Positions 25,364 to 33,474 of a stretch of 64,000 bases of DNA are shown here, in pieces. The stretch is from DASPMP01 sp035248725 (lineage in GTDB: Bacteria > Gemmatimonadota > Gemmatimonadetes > Gemmatimonadales > Gemmatimonadaceae). Both the position numbers and the translations under genes were made by a program. Below the pieces are notes generated by a model. That model had not been told where the DNA came from and did no database searches. It was given only the letters and a program-made list of their open reading frames with translations. The stretch lies in assembly GCA_035248725.1 (NCBI GenBank), contig DATFHG010000148.1:9871-73870 (forward strand), in the 5' to 3' direction. The number at the start of each line of letters is the position of its first letter. The first letter of the stretch is position 1.

Positions 25364-26485
25364 GTGCGATTCGAGCACCTGTACGTCCACGTCCCCTTCT
25401 GCGCGCGTCGCTGTGTGTACTGCGACTTCTCGATCGCGGTTCGTTCGCGCGTGCCCGCAGACGATTACCTGCGCGGACTGGAACGCGAGCTGACTCGGCG
25501 GCACGCAGATTCTGAATTCGAGCTCGCGACGTTGTATTTCGGAGGCGGGACCCCATCGAAGCTCGGCGGGGATGGGGTGGCCCGGATGATGGAGATGCTG
25601 TCACGGCGCATTCAGCTGCGTCCTCAGGCCGAAGTCACGCTGGAAGCCAATCCGGAGGACGTGACGGTAGCGGCCGCCACGTCGTGGCGCCAAGCGGGAG
25701 TGAACCGCGTCTCCCTCGGCGTTCAGTCGCTGGATGCCGCGGTGCTCTCATGGATGCATCGCACACACGACGCTGACGCGGCGCTCCGAGCCGTTGATGT
25801 GTTACGCGAAGTTGGTATGACTAACATCTCCATTGACTTGATCTTCGGAGTACCGCCTCATCTCAAACGAAGATGGTCTCAAGAAGTTGAACGCGTGGTC
25901 GAGCTCGGTGTCTCCCACGTTTCCGTATATGGCCTGACTGTCGAGCCCCATACGCCGCTGGGCCGGTGGGTCGCTCGCGAAGACGTCGCCGAAGCGCCCG
26001 AAGAGGAATTCGAACACGAATTCCTTCATGCGCACGACTCCTTCGCGGCTGCCGGTTTCGAGCATTACGAAGTGTCGAACTACGGAATGCCCGGTCGTCA
26101 CTCCAGACACAATTGGGCTTATTGGCAGCGTCGTTCGTACGCCGGCCTGGGGCCGGCAGCGCACGAGTTCGATGGCGCCGAGCGTCGCTGGAACGTGGCG
26201 CCGTACGCCACCTGGCTCGCGCGACTGGATCAGGGACGCAGCGCCCAAGCAGGTAGTGAACGGCTCGACGTCGGCGACGTGCAATCCGAGGAGTTATACC
26301 TGCGTCTGCGCACGAGCGCGGGGGTCGAATTGGCCGAGCCGGAACGCAGCGACGTCGTGCCTTGGCTGGAAGCCGGATGGGTGGAACTACACGGAAACAA
26401 CTTACGTCTGACAGCCAGAGGCTGGCTGCGCCTGGATGCCTTGGCAAATCACTTGACTCTCCTCCGAAGTCGTTCCTACATTTGA
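25364..26485 (+). CDS. hemW: Radical SAM protein HemW (heme chaperone, formerly HemN-like)
   Basis: A 373-residue radical SAM enzyme. The cluster motif is CARRCVYC (CxxxCxxC), followed by YFGGGTPS and LEANPEDV, then GVQSLD and the HemW C-terminal domain (HNWAYW, GLGPAAHEF). The YVHVPFC opening and CxxxCxYC match HemW; true HemN usually has an extra Cys after the motif (CxxxCxxCxC). HemW binds and delivers heme. The GTG start just before FEHLYVHVPFC is chosen over an upstream frame running from dprA. It ends four bases before hrcA. Confidence 0.9.
   Translation: MRFEHLYVHVPFCARRCVYCDFSIAVRSRVPADDYLRGLERELTRRHADSEFELATLYFGGGTPSKLGGDGVARMMEMLSRRIQLRPQAEVTLEANPEDVTVAAATSWRQAGVNRVSLGVQSLDAAVLSWMHRTHDADAALRAVDVLREVGMTNISIDLIFGVPPHLKRRWSQEVERVVELGVSHVSVYGLTVEPHTPLGRWVAREDVAEAPEEEFEHEFLHAHDSFAAAGFEHYEVSNYGMPGRHSRHNWAYWQRRSYAGLGPAAHEFDGAERRWNVAPYATWLARLDQGRSAQAGSERLDVGDVQSEELYLRLRTSAGVELAEPERSDVVPWLEAGWVELHGNNLRLTARGWLRLDALANHLTLLRSRSYI
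26453..26482 (+). promoter_or_regulatory. hrcA promoter, leaderless type
   Basis: TTGACT (26453-26458), an 18-base spacer and TACATT (26477-26482) form a good sigma-70 promoter. The ATG of hrcA follows after seven bases, so the transcript would begin at the A of the start codon. No CIRCE repeat is visible around it. Confidence 0.65.
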
Positions 26486-26489
26486 ACTT

Positions 26490-27533
26490 ATGAGTCGCGT
26501 GGAGCCGCTTTCGAGGCGCGAGCAGCGCATATTGGAAGCTGTCATCCAAACGTACGTTCAGACCGCCGAGCCCGCCGGCTCTCGCACATTGTCGCGCCGG
26601 TTCGGCCTGGGCGTTTCGCCCGCCACCATCCGGAACACGATGAGCGATCTGGAGGAGAAAGGATTCCTCTTCCATCCGCACACGTCGGCTGGCCGCGTGC
26701 CCACGAACAAGGCATATCGTGCGTACGTCGACGCACTCATGAGCCGACTTGAGCCCGTGGACTCCGCCGAGCATGACAAGCTCGCGGAAGTGCTGCGAAC
26801 GGACTCACCGATCGAGACGATCCTGCGGCGCGCCGCGCAGAGCCTCGGCGTTCTCACGCAGGAGCTCGGCGTCGCGATGGGTCCACGCCTCGCGACCGCC
26901 ATCCTGCGCAGCCTGGATCTGGTACGACTGAGTGATGAGCGATTGCTCATGGTGCTCACACTCGAGGGCGGCGCAGTGCGAACGGTCTTCGTGGAGGTGA
27001 GCGGATCGATCGCCGAGACCGCGCTGGCCGAGGTCACGAAGGTGCTCAACGAGCGCCTCGCCGGCCTCACGCTGGAGGATATTCGCGCATCCTTGAGTGA
27101 ACGCCTGCGCGACACCGTGTCGGTGCGGGGGGCCCGCGAGCTGCTCAACATCTTCGTCCAGGAAGCGGACGCGCTCTTCGACGATACGCTGGCGCGCGAG
27201 GACGCCGTGTTGTTTGGACAGGCTTCGGTGCTCGCCGAACAGCCGGAGTTCGCCGCGGCGGACCGCATGCGGCGCCTCATCGAGCTCACCGAGCGGCCGC
27301 AGGCGCTCGCAGACGCGCTGAAGCGCCGCGGCGAAACGTCGGGGATCTCGATCACCATCGGTACCGAGCATTCCGACGAGCGTCTGCGCGATTTCACCGT
27401 CGTCACGGCGGAGTATCACGCCGGCTCGCTCACCGGCATCATCGGTGTCATCGGTCCGACGCGCATGCCCTATCAGAAGGTGATTTCGCTCGTCAACCAT
27501 ACCTCACGACTGCTCTCCGAGCTGCTGCCCTGA
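26490..27533 (+). CDS. hrcA: Heat-inducible transcription repressor HrcA
   Basis: A 347-residue repressor of class I heat-shock genes that binds CIRCE elements with help from GroEL. An N-terminal winged helix (RREQRILEAVIQTYV, PVSPATIRNTMSDLEEKG-like, HTSAGRVPT) is followed by the GAF-like dimerisation part and a C-terminal RMPYQKVISLVNHTS. dnaJ follows after three bases, while grpE and dnaK, often in the same operon, are absent here. I saw no CIRCE sequence in front of hrcA, so its targets lie elsewhere. Confidence 0.95.
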   Translation: MSRVEPLSRREQRILEAVIQTYVQTAEPAGSRTLSRRFGLGVSPATIRNTMSDLEEKGFLFHPHTSAGRVPTNKAYRAYVDALMSRLEPVDSAEHDKLAEVLRTDSPIETILRRAAQSLGVLTQELGVAMGPRLATAILRSLDLVRLSDERLLMVLTLEGGAVRTVFVEVSGSIAETALAEVTKVLNERLAGLTLEDIRASLSERLRDTVSVRGARELLNIFVQEADALFDDTLAREDAVLFGQASVLAEQPEFAAADRMRRLIELTERPQALADALKRRGETSGISITIGTEHSDERLRDFTVVTAEYHAGSLTGIIGVIGPTRMPYQKVISLVNHTSRLLSELLP

Positions 27534-27536
27534 CAC

Positions 27537-28676
27537 ATGGCTGATTACTACGACGTACTCGAAGTTCCGCGCACCGCGAGCGACGAGGAGATCAAGGCCG
27601 CGTATCGGAAGCTGGCGATGCGCTGGCATCCGGACCGGAACAACGGGTCCGCCGAGTCCGAGGAACGGTTCAAGGCGCTGACCGAGGCGTACGACGTACT
27701 TCGTGATCCGAACAAGCGCGCGGCGTATGATCGATACGGCGAAGCTGGCCTGCGCGGCGCAGCCGGCGGCGCGGGATTCCATCACTTCGACCTCTCCGAA
27801 GCGCTGAACGTGTTCATGCGCGACTTCGGGTTCGGGGGAGGCTTTGGCAGCATCTTCGGCGAAGCGCCGCGCCAAGGTGGAAGCGTGCGCGCCGGCGCCG
27901 ACGTGAAGGTCACCATCGCGCTGACGCTTCCTGAAGTGGCTATGGGCGTCGATCGCACCATCGCGCTCAAGCTCCTCGACCCATGCGACCGCTGCAGCGC
28001 TTCGGGCGCAGAACCGGGCTCGCGGGCAGAGGTGTGCCCCACGTGCGGCGGCGGCGGAGAAGTGAGACGCGCGCAACGCAGTTTCTTTGGTCAGTTCATC
28101 ACCGTAGCCCCGTGTCCCACCTGCAAGGGCGAAGGGAGCGTCATCGCCTCGCCATGCAAGAAGTGCCGTGGCGACGGCCGCGTCCGCGCCGACCGCGAGA
28201 TCAATGTGCACGTGCCCGCCGGCGTGGCGACCGGACAGTACATGACGCTGCGCGGTGTAGGAAACGCGGGCAGTCGCGGGGGCGCGCGCGGCGACATCCA
28301 TGTGGTGTTCGAGGTGGCCGACGACCCGCGATTCGAACGCGACGGTGAAGATCTGTACACGGAAGTGCTCGCGACGTATCCACAGCTCGTCTTCGGCGCC
28401 GATGTTACGGTTCCGACGGTCACGGGCAGCGTCGTGCTCAGCGTTCCGCCGGGAACGCAGAGTGGCCAGATATTCCATCTGAAATCGCGTGGCCTGCCGC
28501 GCGTGAACAGCGGCGGCACGGGCGACCTGCACGTTCGCGTACAGCTCTGGACGCCCGATCGGCTCACCGAGCGCGAGGAAGAACTGATTCGTTCGCTTTC
28601 GCAGGTGCAGAAGAGCGTGCCCGTGGATCGCGGCAAGAGCTTCTGGACACGGATGCGCGACGCGCTCGGCGCGTGA
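27537..28676 (+). CDS. dnaJ: Chaperone DnaJ
   Basis: A 379-residue full-length type I J protein. It has a J domain with HPD (RWHPDRN), a Gly/Phe-rich linker (FGFGGGFGSIFG), four zinc-finger repeats (CDRCSASG, CPTCGGGG, CPTCKGEG, CKKCRGDG), two substrate-binding beta domains and a C-terminal dimerisation segment. It stimulates DnaK and holds unfolded proteins. It starts three bases after hrcA and ends in GTGA with prmA, so it is in the hrcA operon. Confidence 0.96.
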   Translation: MADYYDVLEVPRTASDEEIKAAYRKLAMRWHPDRNNGSAESEERFKALTEAYDVLRDPNKRAAYDRYGEAGLRGAAGGAGFHHFDLSEALNVFMRDFGFGGGFGSIFGEAPRQGGSVRAGADVKVTIALTLPEVAMGVDRTIALKLLDPCDRCSASGAEPGSRAEVCPTCGGGGEVRRAQRSFFGQFITVAPCPTCKGEGSVIASPCKKCRGDGRVRADREINVHVPAGVATGQYMTLRGVGNAGSRGGARGDIHVVFEVADDPRFERDGEDLYTEVLATYPQLVFGADVTVPTVTGSVVLSVPPGTQSGQIFHLKSRGLPRVNSGGTGDLHVRVQLWTPDRLTEREEELIRSLSQVQKSVPVDRGKSFWTRMRDALGA

Positions 28677-29494
28677 CCGCTGGCGACTGGTCGTCGGTCA
28701 TCGTTCGCAACGCTTCGCATCGGGACGCTGTCACGACGACGCTCTTCGAGCTCGGCGCCGAGGGAGTACAGGAGAGCGGGGACGACCTCGTTACGCATCT
28801 GCGCGACGCGGATCGCGCGCGCGTCACCTCAGCGCTGCGAGCGGCCGATCCGGATGCCGTCGTCGAGTTCGCGCCGACGCCGAACGTCGATTGGTCGAAG
28901 GAATGGCGCACACGCATCACGGCGCACGAGGTCGGGTCGCTCGTCGTCGCCCCCCCCTGGCTGGCGACCGGACGACAGGGCGAGATCGTGATTGATCCAG
29001 CGATGGCGTTCGGAACCGGCGAGCACGAGACCACACGTGGGATGCTGCACTTGATGCAGCGCGTGGTCCGCGCCGGCGACGTGGTTGCCGATCTCGGCGC
29101 CGGCAGCGCGGTGCTGTCCATCGCCGCGGCAAAGCTTGGCGCGCTGCGCTGCGTAGCGATCGAGCTCGATCATGACGCGATCGCAAACGCGGAATCGAAC
29201 GTGCGCGCGAACGGAGTCGACGATCGCGTGTCCGTGGTGGAGGGCGACGCATTCACGCTGCTGCCGCTCGTGGCGCCCGTGCGCGTGGTGCTGGCGAACA
29301 TCGTGTCGTCGGTGCTCGTGGATCTGCTTCCGGTGATCCGGAAATCGTTGGCGGCACAGGGGCTGGCGATCCTCAGCGGCATTCTCGTGGAGGAACGCGA
29401 CGTCATGCTCAACGCGTTCGATCTCGCCCACTGGCACGTGATCGAAAGCGAAGAAGATGGACCGTGGTGGTCCGTGACAATCGCGCCGGCGTGA
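28673..29494 (+). CDS. prmA: Ribosomal protein L11 methyltransferase PrmA
   Basis: A 273-residue SAM methyltransferase that trimethylates L11. The N-terminal recognition domain ends in WSKEWR. The methyltransferase domain has MAFGTGEHETTRGML, then motif I DLGAGSAVLSIAA, ANIVSSVL and LSGILVEE. The order hrcA-dnaJ-prmA-rsmE is common in Gram-positive and other genomes. It starts at the GTG overlapping the dnaJ stop and is coupled in turn to rsmE. Confidence 0.94.
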   Translation: MTAGDWSSVIVRNASHRDAVTTTLFELGAEGVQESGDDLVTHLRDADRARVTSALRAADPDAVVEFAPTPNVDWSKEWRTRITAHEVGSLVVAPPWLATGRQGEIVIDPAMAFGTGEHETTRGMLHLMQRVVRAGDVVADLGAGSAVLSIAAAKLGALRCVAIELDHDAIANAESNVRANGVDDRVSVVEGDAFTLLPLVAPVRVVLANIVSSVLVDLLPVIRKSLAAQGLAILSGILVEERDVMLNAFDLAHWHVIESEEDGPWWSVTIAPA

Positions 29495-30198
29495 TCACGC
29501 TCTTCTGGCCGTCCGTTCGGGTCGGCGAGGTAGAGCTGGACGAGTCGCGCACACAGCACGCTCGCGTGCGTCGACTGGCGTCGGGCGACCCCGTGCGGCT
29601 CGTCGACGGGGCAGGCAGCGTGGGCATCGGCGTCGTCGCCAGCATCGGAAAACGCGCAATGAGCGTGCGGGTCGAGCACGTGACCGACGTCGCGCGACCG
29701 CCGGACCTCACGCTGTTCGTGCCGGTCGCTGATCGCGACCGCATGCTGCTGGCCGCGGAAAAAAGTGTCGAGCTCCAGGCGACGGAATGGCAGGCCGTGT
29801 ACTTCGCGCGGTCGCGCAGCGTGTCGCCGCGCGGTGATGGACCGCGATTTCATGAGAAAGTGCTCGCCCGCATGCAATCCGCTCTCGAGCAGTCGGACGG
29901 GGCGTGGCGGCCGGTGGTTCGTGACGACATCGAATTCGACGCCGCCCTCGAGCACCTGGACGCGTCGCACGTCGTGCTCGATCGCAGCGGAGAACCGCTC
30001 GACGCTCCCGCCTGGGCATCGGTCCGCGGCGCCGTGATCGGACCCGAAGGCGGATTCGAGGACGCGGAAGTCGATCGCATGCGCGCGCGCGGATGCAGAG
30101 TCGCGACCGTCGGCACGTCGACACTGCGCTTCGAAACTGCGATCATTGCCTGCGCCACGCTGATCCGGGCGTCACAACTCAGCACGCGGAATCGCTAA
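29491..30198 (+). CDS. rsmE: 16S rRNA (uracil1498-N3)-methyltransferase RsmE
   Basis: A 235-residue SPOUT-fold methyltransferase. It has an N-terminal PUA-like domain (HARVRRLASGDPVRLVDG) and a trefoil-knot SAM domain with AAEKSVELQATEW, GPEGGFEDAEV and the C-terminal STLRFETA. GTG 29491 overlaps the prmA stop; an earlier GTG would sit inside prmA. The stop overlaps the ATG of the HIT gene. Confidence 0.93.
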   Translation: MITLFWPSVRVGEVELDESRTQHARVRRLASGDPVRLVDGAGSVGIGVVASIGKRAMSVRVEHVTDVARPPDLTLFVPVADRDRMLLAAEKSVELQATEWQAVYFARSRSVSPRGDGPRFHEKVLARMQSALEQSDGAWRPVVRDDIEFDAALEHLDASHVVLDRSGEPLDAPAWASVRGAVIGPEGGFEDAEVDRMRARGCRVATVGTSTLRFETAIIACATLIRASQLSTRNR

Positions 30199-30539
30199 TG
30201 GCCGATGACTGTCTGTTCTGCCGAATCGTCCGCGGGGAAATCCCGGCGAAGATCGTCCACGAAGACGACCATTATGTCGCCTTCCGGGACATCAACCCGC
30301 AGGCGCCCGTTCACATTCTCATCATTCCGCGCGAGCACGTCGCGTCGCTGAATGACGCTCGCGACTCCGCGCTCGTGGGCGGGCTGCAGCTCGCCGCAGC
30401 CACGTTGGCCAGGTCCGAAGGGCTGGCCGAGCGCGGTTATCGGACGGTGATCAATACGAACGCCGACGCCGGCCAGACGGTGTTTCACATCCACCTGCAC
30501 CTCCTGGGCGGTCGCCGAATGGGATGGCCGCCAGGCTAG
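30198..30539 (+). CDS. HIT-family nucleotide-binding protein (HINT type)
   Basis: A 113-residue histidine-triad protein of the HINT branch, purine nucleotide phosphoramidases. It shows the zinc-binding-type CLFCRIVRGEIPAK opening, the HILIIPREHV strand and the catalytic triad HIHLHLLGGR at the end. ATG 30198 overlaps the rsmE stop. It is the last gene of the hrcA run; a new promoter begins two bases after its stop. Confidence 0.93.
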   Translation: MADDCLFCRIVRGEIPAKIVHEDDHYVAFRDINPQAPVHILIIPREHVASLNDARDSALVGGLQLAAATLARSEGLAERGYRTVINTNADAGQTVFHIHLHLLGGRRMGWPPG

Positions 30540-30540
30540 C

Positions 30541-30570
30541 TTGACAGCGCAAGTCGATGAGTCGTAAGTT
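30541..30570 (+). promoter_or_regulatory. Promoter of the yqeY-mutS2-dnaG run
   Basis: A perfect TTGACA (30541-30546), an 18-base spacer and TAAGTT (30565-30570). Transcription would start near 30577, giving a leader of about 40 bases before the short ORF at 30618. Confidence 0.65.
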
Positions 30571-30617
30571 CAGAAATTATCACGACTTAACTCCAGTACA
30601 GTCTGGCGGAGGCAACG

Positions 30618-30644
30618 GTGTCTGAAGTCATCACCCACGGCTGA
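30618..30644 (+). CDS. Eight-codon leader ORF, possible remnant of rpsU (bS21)
   Basis: GTG 30618 is seven bases after GGCGGAGG, a ribosome-binding-site-like stretch. It encodes VSEVITHG and stops in TGATG, sharing bases with the yqeY start. bS21 proteins often begin MSEV-, and rpsU is a common neighbour immediately before yqeY. The frame may be what is left of rpsU after loss of its body, kept because it couples translation to yqeY. Nothing like the S21 core (ALRRFKR) follows in any frame. Confidence 0.4.
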   Translation: MSEVITHG

Positions 30645-31084
30645 TGTCCGCTCTGCAGACGCGGCTTCAGGCTGACCTGACGGCCGCGCGCAAGTCGCAG
30701 GACAAGGCGGCCGTTCTCCTTCTGGGCACGACAGTGTCCGAGGTCAAGAATCGATCGATCGAGCTCAAGCGCGATCTGGTCGACGACGACGTCGTCGAGG
30801 TGCTCCGGCGCGGCATCAAGAAGCGCCGTGAGTCGATCGAGCTGTACGACAAGGCCGGACGCAAGGAGCTGGCGGACAAGGAGCGCGCGGAGGTGTTGCT
30901 GCTCGAGAAGTACCTTCCGGCGCAGGTGAGCAGCGACGAGCTCCGAGCCGCGGTGCGCGCCGCGATCGCGGCAGGAGCGAACAACGTGGGCGCGGTCATG
31001 GGAAAGGTGATGCCGCAGTTCAAGGGGCGCGCGGACGGCAGCGCGATCAACGCCATCGCGCGCGAGGAACTCGCGGGCAAGTGA
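30644..31084 (+). CDS. yqeY: GatB/YqeY domain protein
   Basis: A 146-residue, mostly helical protein. The whole length is the YqeY domain also found at the end of GatB, where it binds tRNA (SQDKAAVLLLGTTVSEVKNRSIE, LLEKYLPAQ, MGKVMPQFKGRADGS). The free-standing protein's role is not settled. The start shares TGATG with the eight-codon leader ORF and the stop shares GTGA with mutS2. Confidence 0.92.
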   Translation: MSALQTRLQADLTAARKSQDKAAVLLLGTTVSEVKNRSIELKRDLVDDDVVEVLRRGIKKRRESIELYDKAGRKELADKERAEVLLLEKYLPAQVSSDELRAAVRAAIAAGANNVGAVMGKVMPQFKGRADGSAINAIAREELAGK

Positions 31085-33474
31085 ACCGCCACGCGTTGGG
31101 AGTGCTGGAGTTTCCACGCGTGCTCGATGACGTGGCGGGTCGCACGAGGTCGGAGCTCGGCGCGCAACGGGTTCGGCGACTGGAGCCCAGCAGCGATCAG
31201 ACGTGGATCGAACGCGAGCACGCCCGCGTCGCCGCGGTGCGCGCCCTTCGCGCGTCGGATCCGCCGCTCGGCGCTGAAGCCGCACCGGACCTGACGAAGG
31301 CGCTCGACCGCTTGCGTGTCGCCGGGTTGTCATGGCCCGCGAGCGACCTGCTCTCGGCACGCCAGCTTCTCCAGGCATCGCGGCGCACGCGCGAGGCGTT
31401 GATGGACGACAAGCGCCCCGCCGCGTCCCGGGCGATGCTGTCCGTGTTCGTTCCACGATTGCTGGTCGAGCGCTCGCTCGAATCCGCGATCGACCGCGCG
31501 ATCGCCGACGACGCGACCGTCAAAGACGAAGCGTCGCCAACCCTGCGCCGCATTCGTCGTGAGCTGCGCGCCTCCGAAGGCGAGCTCATACGTCTGCTCG
31601 AAAAGCAGCTCGCGCGAATCGACGAATCCTTTCGCGTGCCGGACATGTCGGTGACGATGCGGAACGGGCGCTACGTCATCCCCGTGCGCCGCGAGGGGCG
31701 CCACGCCGTGAGCGGGATCGTGCACGACACCTCGGCAACGGGTGGAACGTTGTTCGTCGAGCCACCGGCCGCCGTGGAGTTCGGCAATCGCATTCGCGAG
31801 CTGGAGGCGGACGAGCGCGAGGAAGTCGATCGCATCCTGCATGAGCTGACGGATCTCGTGCGCCCGTATCGCGACGCGTTGACGGATGCGCTCGACGCAC
31901 TCGCGGAGCTCGACTCGCTCCATGCGCGCGCGGACTTTGCCGCGCGCCATGAATGCGTTCCTCCGACCTTCGGCGCACCGAGCCAGCGGTGGGCCGTTCA
32001 CGACGGGCGGCACCCGCTGCTGCTCGTGCAAGGCGTCGACGTCGTTGCGTTTGACCTCGACCTCGGCGGGGACGAGCGGACGCTCGTGATCTCCGGCCCC
32101 AACACGGGAGGGAAGACGGTTCTGCTGAAGGCGGTGGGTTTGCTCACCGCTATGGCACAGGCGGGAATTCCTCCTACGGTGGGCCGGGGAACTCAGCTCC
32201 CGATCTTCGACGACTATTTCGCCGACATCGGTGACGAGCAGTCCATCGAAGCGAGCCTGTCGACCTTCAGCGCGCACCTGCGGAACCTCGCGGAGATTCT
32301 CACCAGCGCGACCGCGGCCTCCCTAGTCCTCGTCGACGAGCTGGGCTCGGGGACGGACCCGCTCGAAGGCGCGTCGCTTGGCTGGGCGATTCTCGAGGAG
32401 CTGACGCAGCGTGGCACGACTACGCTCGCGAGCTCGCATCTGGGTGCGTTGAAGGAGCTCGCGACCCAGGTGCCCGGCGTCGTGAACGGCTCGCTGCAGT
32501 TCGACGCCGAGCAGTTGTCGCCGACGTACAGATTCATGAAGGGCGTTCCAGGTCGGTCCTACGGGATCTCCATCGCGCGCAAGCTCCGGCTTCCCGAGGG
32601 CGTCGTCGCGCGGGCCGAGGAACGCGTTCCCAGCACCGAGCGCGACGTGTCCGCGCTTCTGGAACAGCTCGAGCAGCGGGACGCGGAGCTGAAACAGCGC
32701 GAGCAGGAGCTCCATACGCTGCTGGAGGATGCACGGCGACGCATCCAGGACGTGAACAAACGTGAACGCAACGTCCGCGAGCGGGAGCGGGGTATCGAAC
32801 GCGAGTCACGCCAGGAAGCCAGGAAGTACCTGCTGAACGCGCGCGCGGAGATCGAGCGTACGTTGCGCGACCTGAAGCGCGCCGGTGCCGACGACATCGA
32901 TCGGAAGGCGCGCGAGGCGCGGCAGCACGCGGAGCACCTCGCCTCGAAGCAGGCGACTGTGATCGACCAGCTGGAGGCCGAGGAGGAGAAAGCGCGCAAG
33001 CGCGCATCCACCGCACGCTCGCGGGACACGGAGGCACCCGTCGCCGGCGACGTCATCCGCGCCGAGACGCTCGGTGGAAGCACCGGTCGGCTGCTCGAGG
33101 TGCGCGGCGACCACGCGGTCATCGCGATCGGATCCATCAAGTCGACCGTGCCGCTGCGGAGCCTCGTGAAGGTGCCGCCGTCGGAGCTCGAGAAAGCCGT
33201 CGCCTGGCATGGTGACCTCCCCGAGCATCACGTTCGCACGGAGATCGACGTGCGCGGCTTGCGGGCGGACGAGCTGGATGCGACCGTCCTCCAGGCACTG
33301 GACGATGCGATCCGCGCCGATCTACCCTCCCTTCGCATCATTCACGGCAAAGGCACCGGCGCGTTGCGCGCACGCGTGGGCGAGATGCTCAGCAAGGATA
33401 CGCGCGTGAAGCACTTTCGACTCGGCGCCTGGAACGAGGGTGGCACGGGTGTGACGATCGCCGAGCTGGGATGA
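31081..33474 (+). CDS. mutS2: Endonuclease MutS2
   Basis: A 797-residue MutS paralogue that limits recombination and acts on collided ribosomes. Its ATPase has Walker A SGPNTGGKT and Walker B LVDELGSGTDP. A long coiled coil spans about residues 515-650, and a C-terminal Smr nuclease domain carries DVRGLRADE and HGKGTGALR. The mismatch-recognition domain of MutS is absent, as expected for MutS2. It starts at the GTG overlapping yqeY and ends in ATGA with dnaG. Confidence 0.96.
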   Translation: MNRHALGVLEFPRVLDDVAGRTRSELGAQRVRRLEPSSDQTWIEREHARVAAVRALRASDPPLGAEAAPDLTKALDRLRVAGLSWPASDLLSARQLLQASRRTREALMDDKRPAASRAMLSVFVPRLLVERSLESAIDRAIADDATVKDEASPTLRRIRRELRASEGELIRLLEKQLARIDESFRVPDMSVTMRNGRYVIPVRREGRHAVSGIVHDTSATGGTLFVEPPAAVEFGNRIRELEADEREEVDRILHELTDLVRPYRDALTDALDALAELDSLHARADFAARHECVPPTFGAPSQRWAVHDGRHPLLLVQGVDVVAFDLDLGGDERTLVISGPNTGGKTVLLKAVGLLTAMAQAGIPPTVGRGTQLPIFDDYFADIGDEQSIEASLSTFSAHLRNLAEILTSATAASLVLVDELGSGTDPLEGASLGWAILEELTQRGTTTLASSHLGALKELATQVPGVVNGSLQFDAEQLSPTYRFMKGVPGRSYGISIARKLRLPEGVVARAEERVPSTERDVSALLEQLEQRDAELKQREQELHTLLEDARRRIQDVNKRERNVRERERGIERESRQEARKYLLNARAEIERTLRDLKRAGADDIDRKAREARQHAEHLASKQATVIDQLEAEEEKARKRASTARSRDTEAPVAGDVIRAETLGGSTGRLLEVRGDHAVIAIGSIKSTVPLRSLVKVPPSELEKAVAWHGDLPEHHVRTEIDVRGLRADELDATVLQALDDAIRADLPSLRIIHGKGTGALRARVGEMLSKDTRVKHFRLGAWNEGGTGVTIAELG

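Noticed and set aside
25364..26485. Call as oxygen-independent coproporphyrinogen III oxidase (HemN)
   Set aside because: The cluster motif CxxxCxYC lacks the extra HemN cysteine and the C-terminal half fits HemW.
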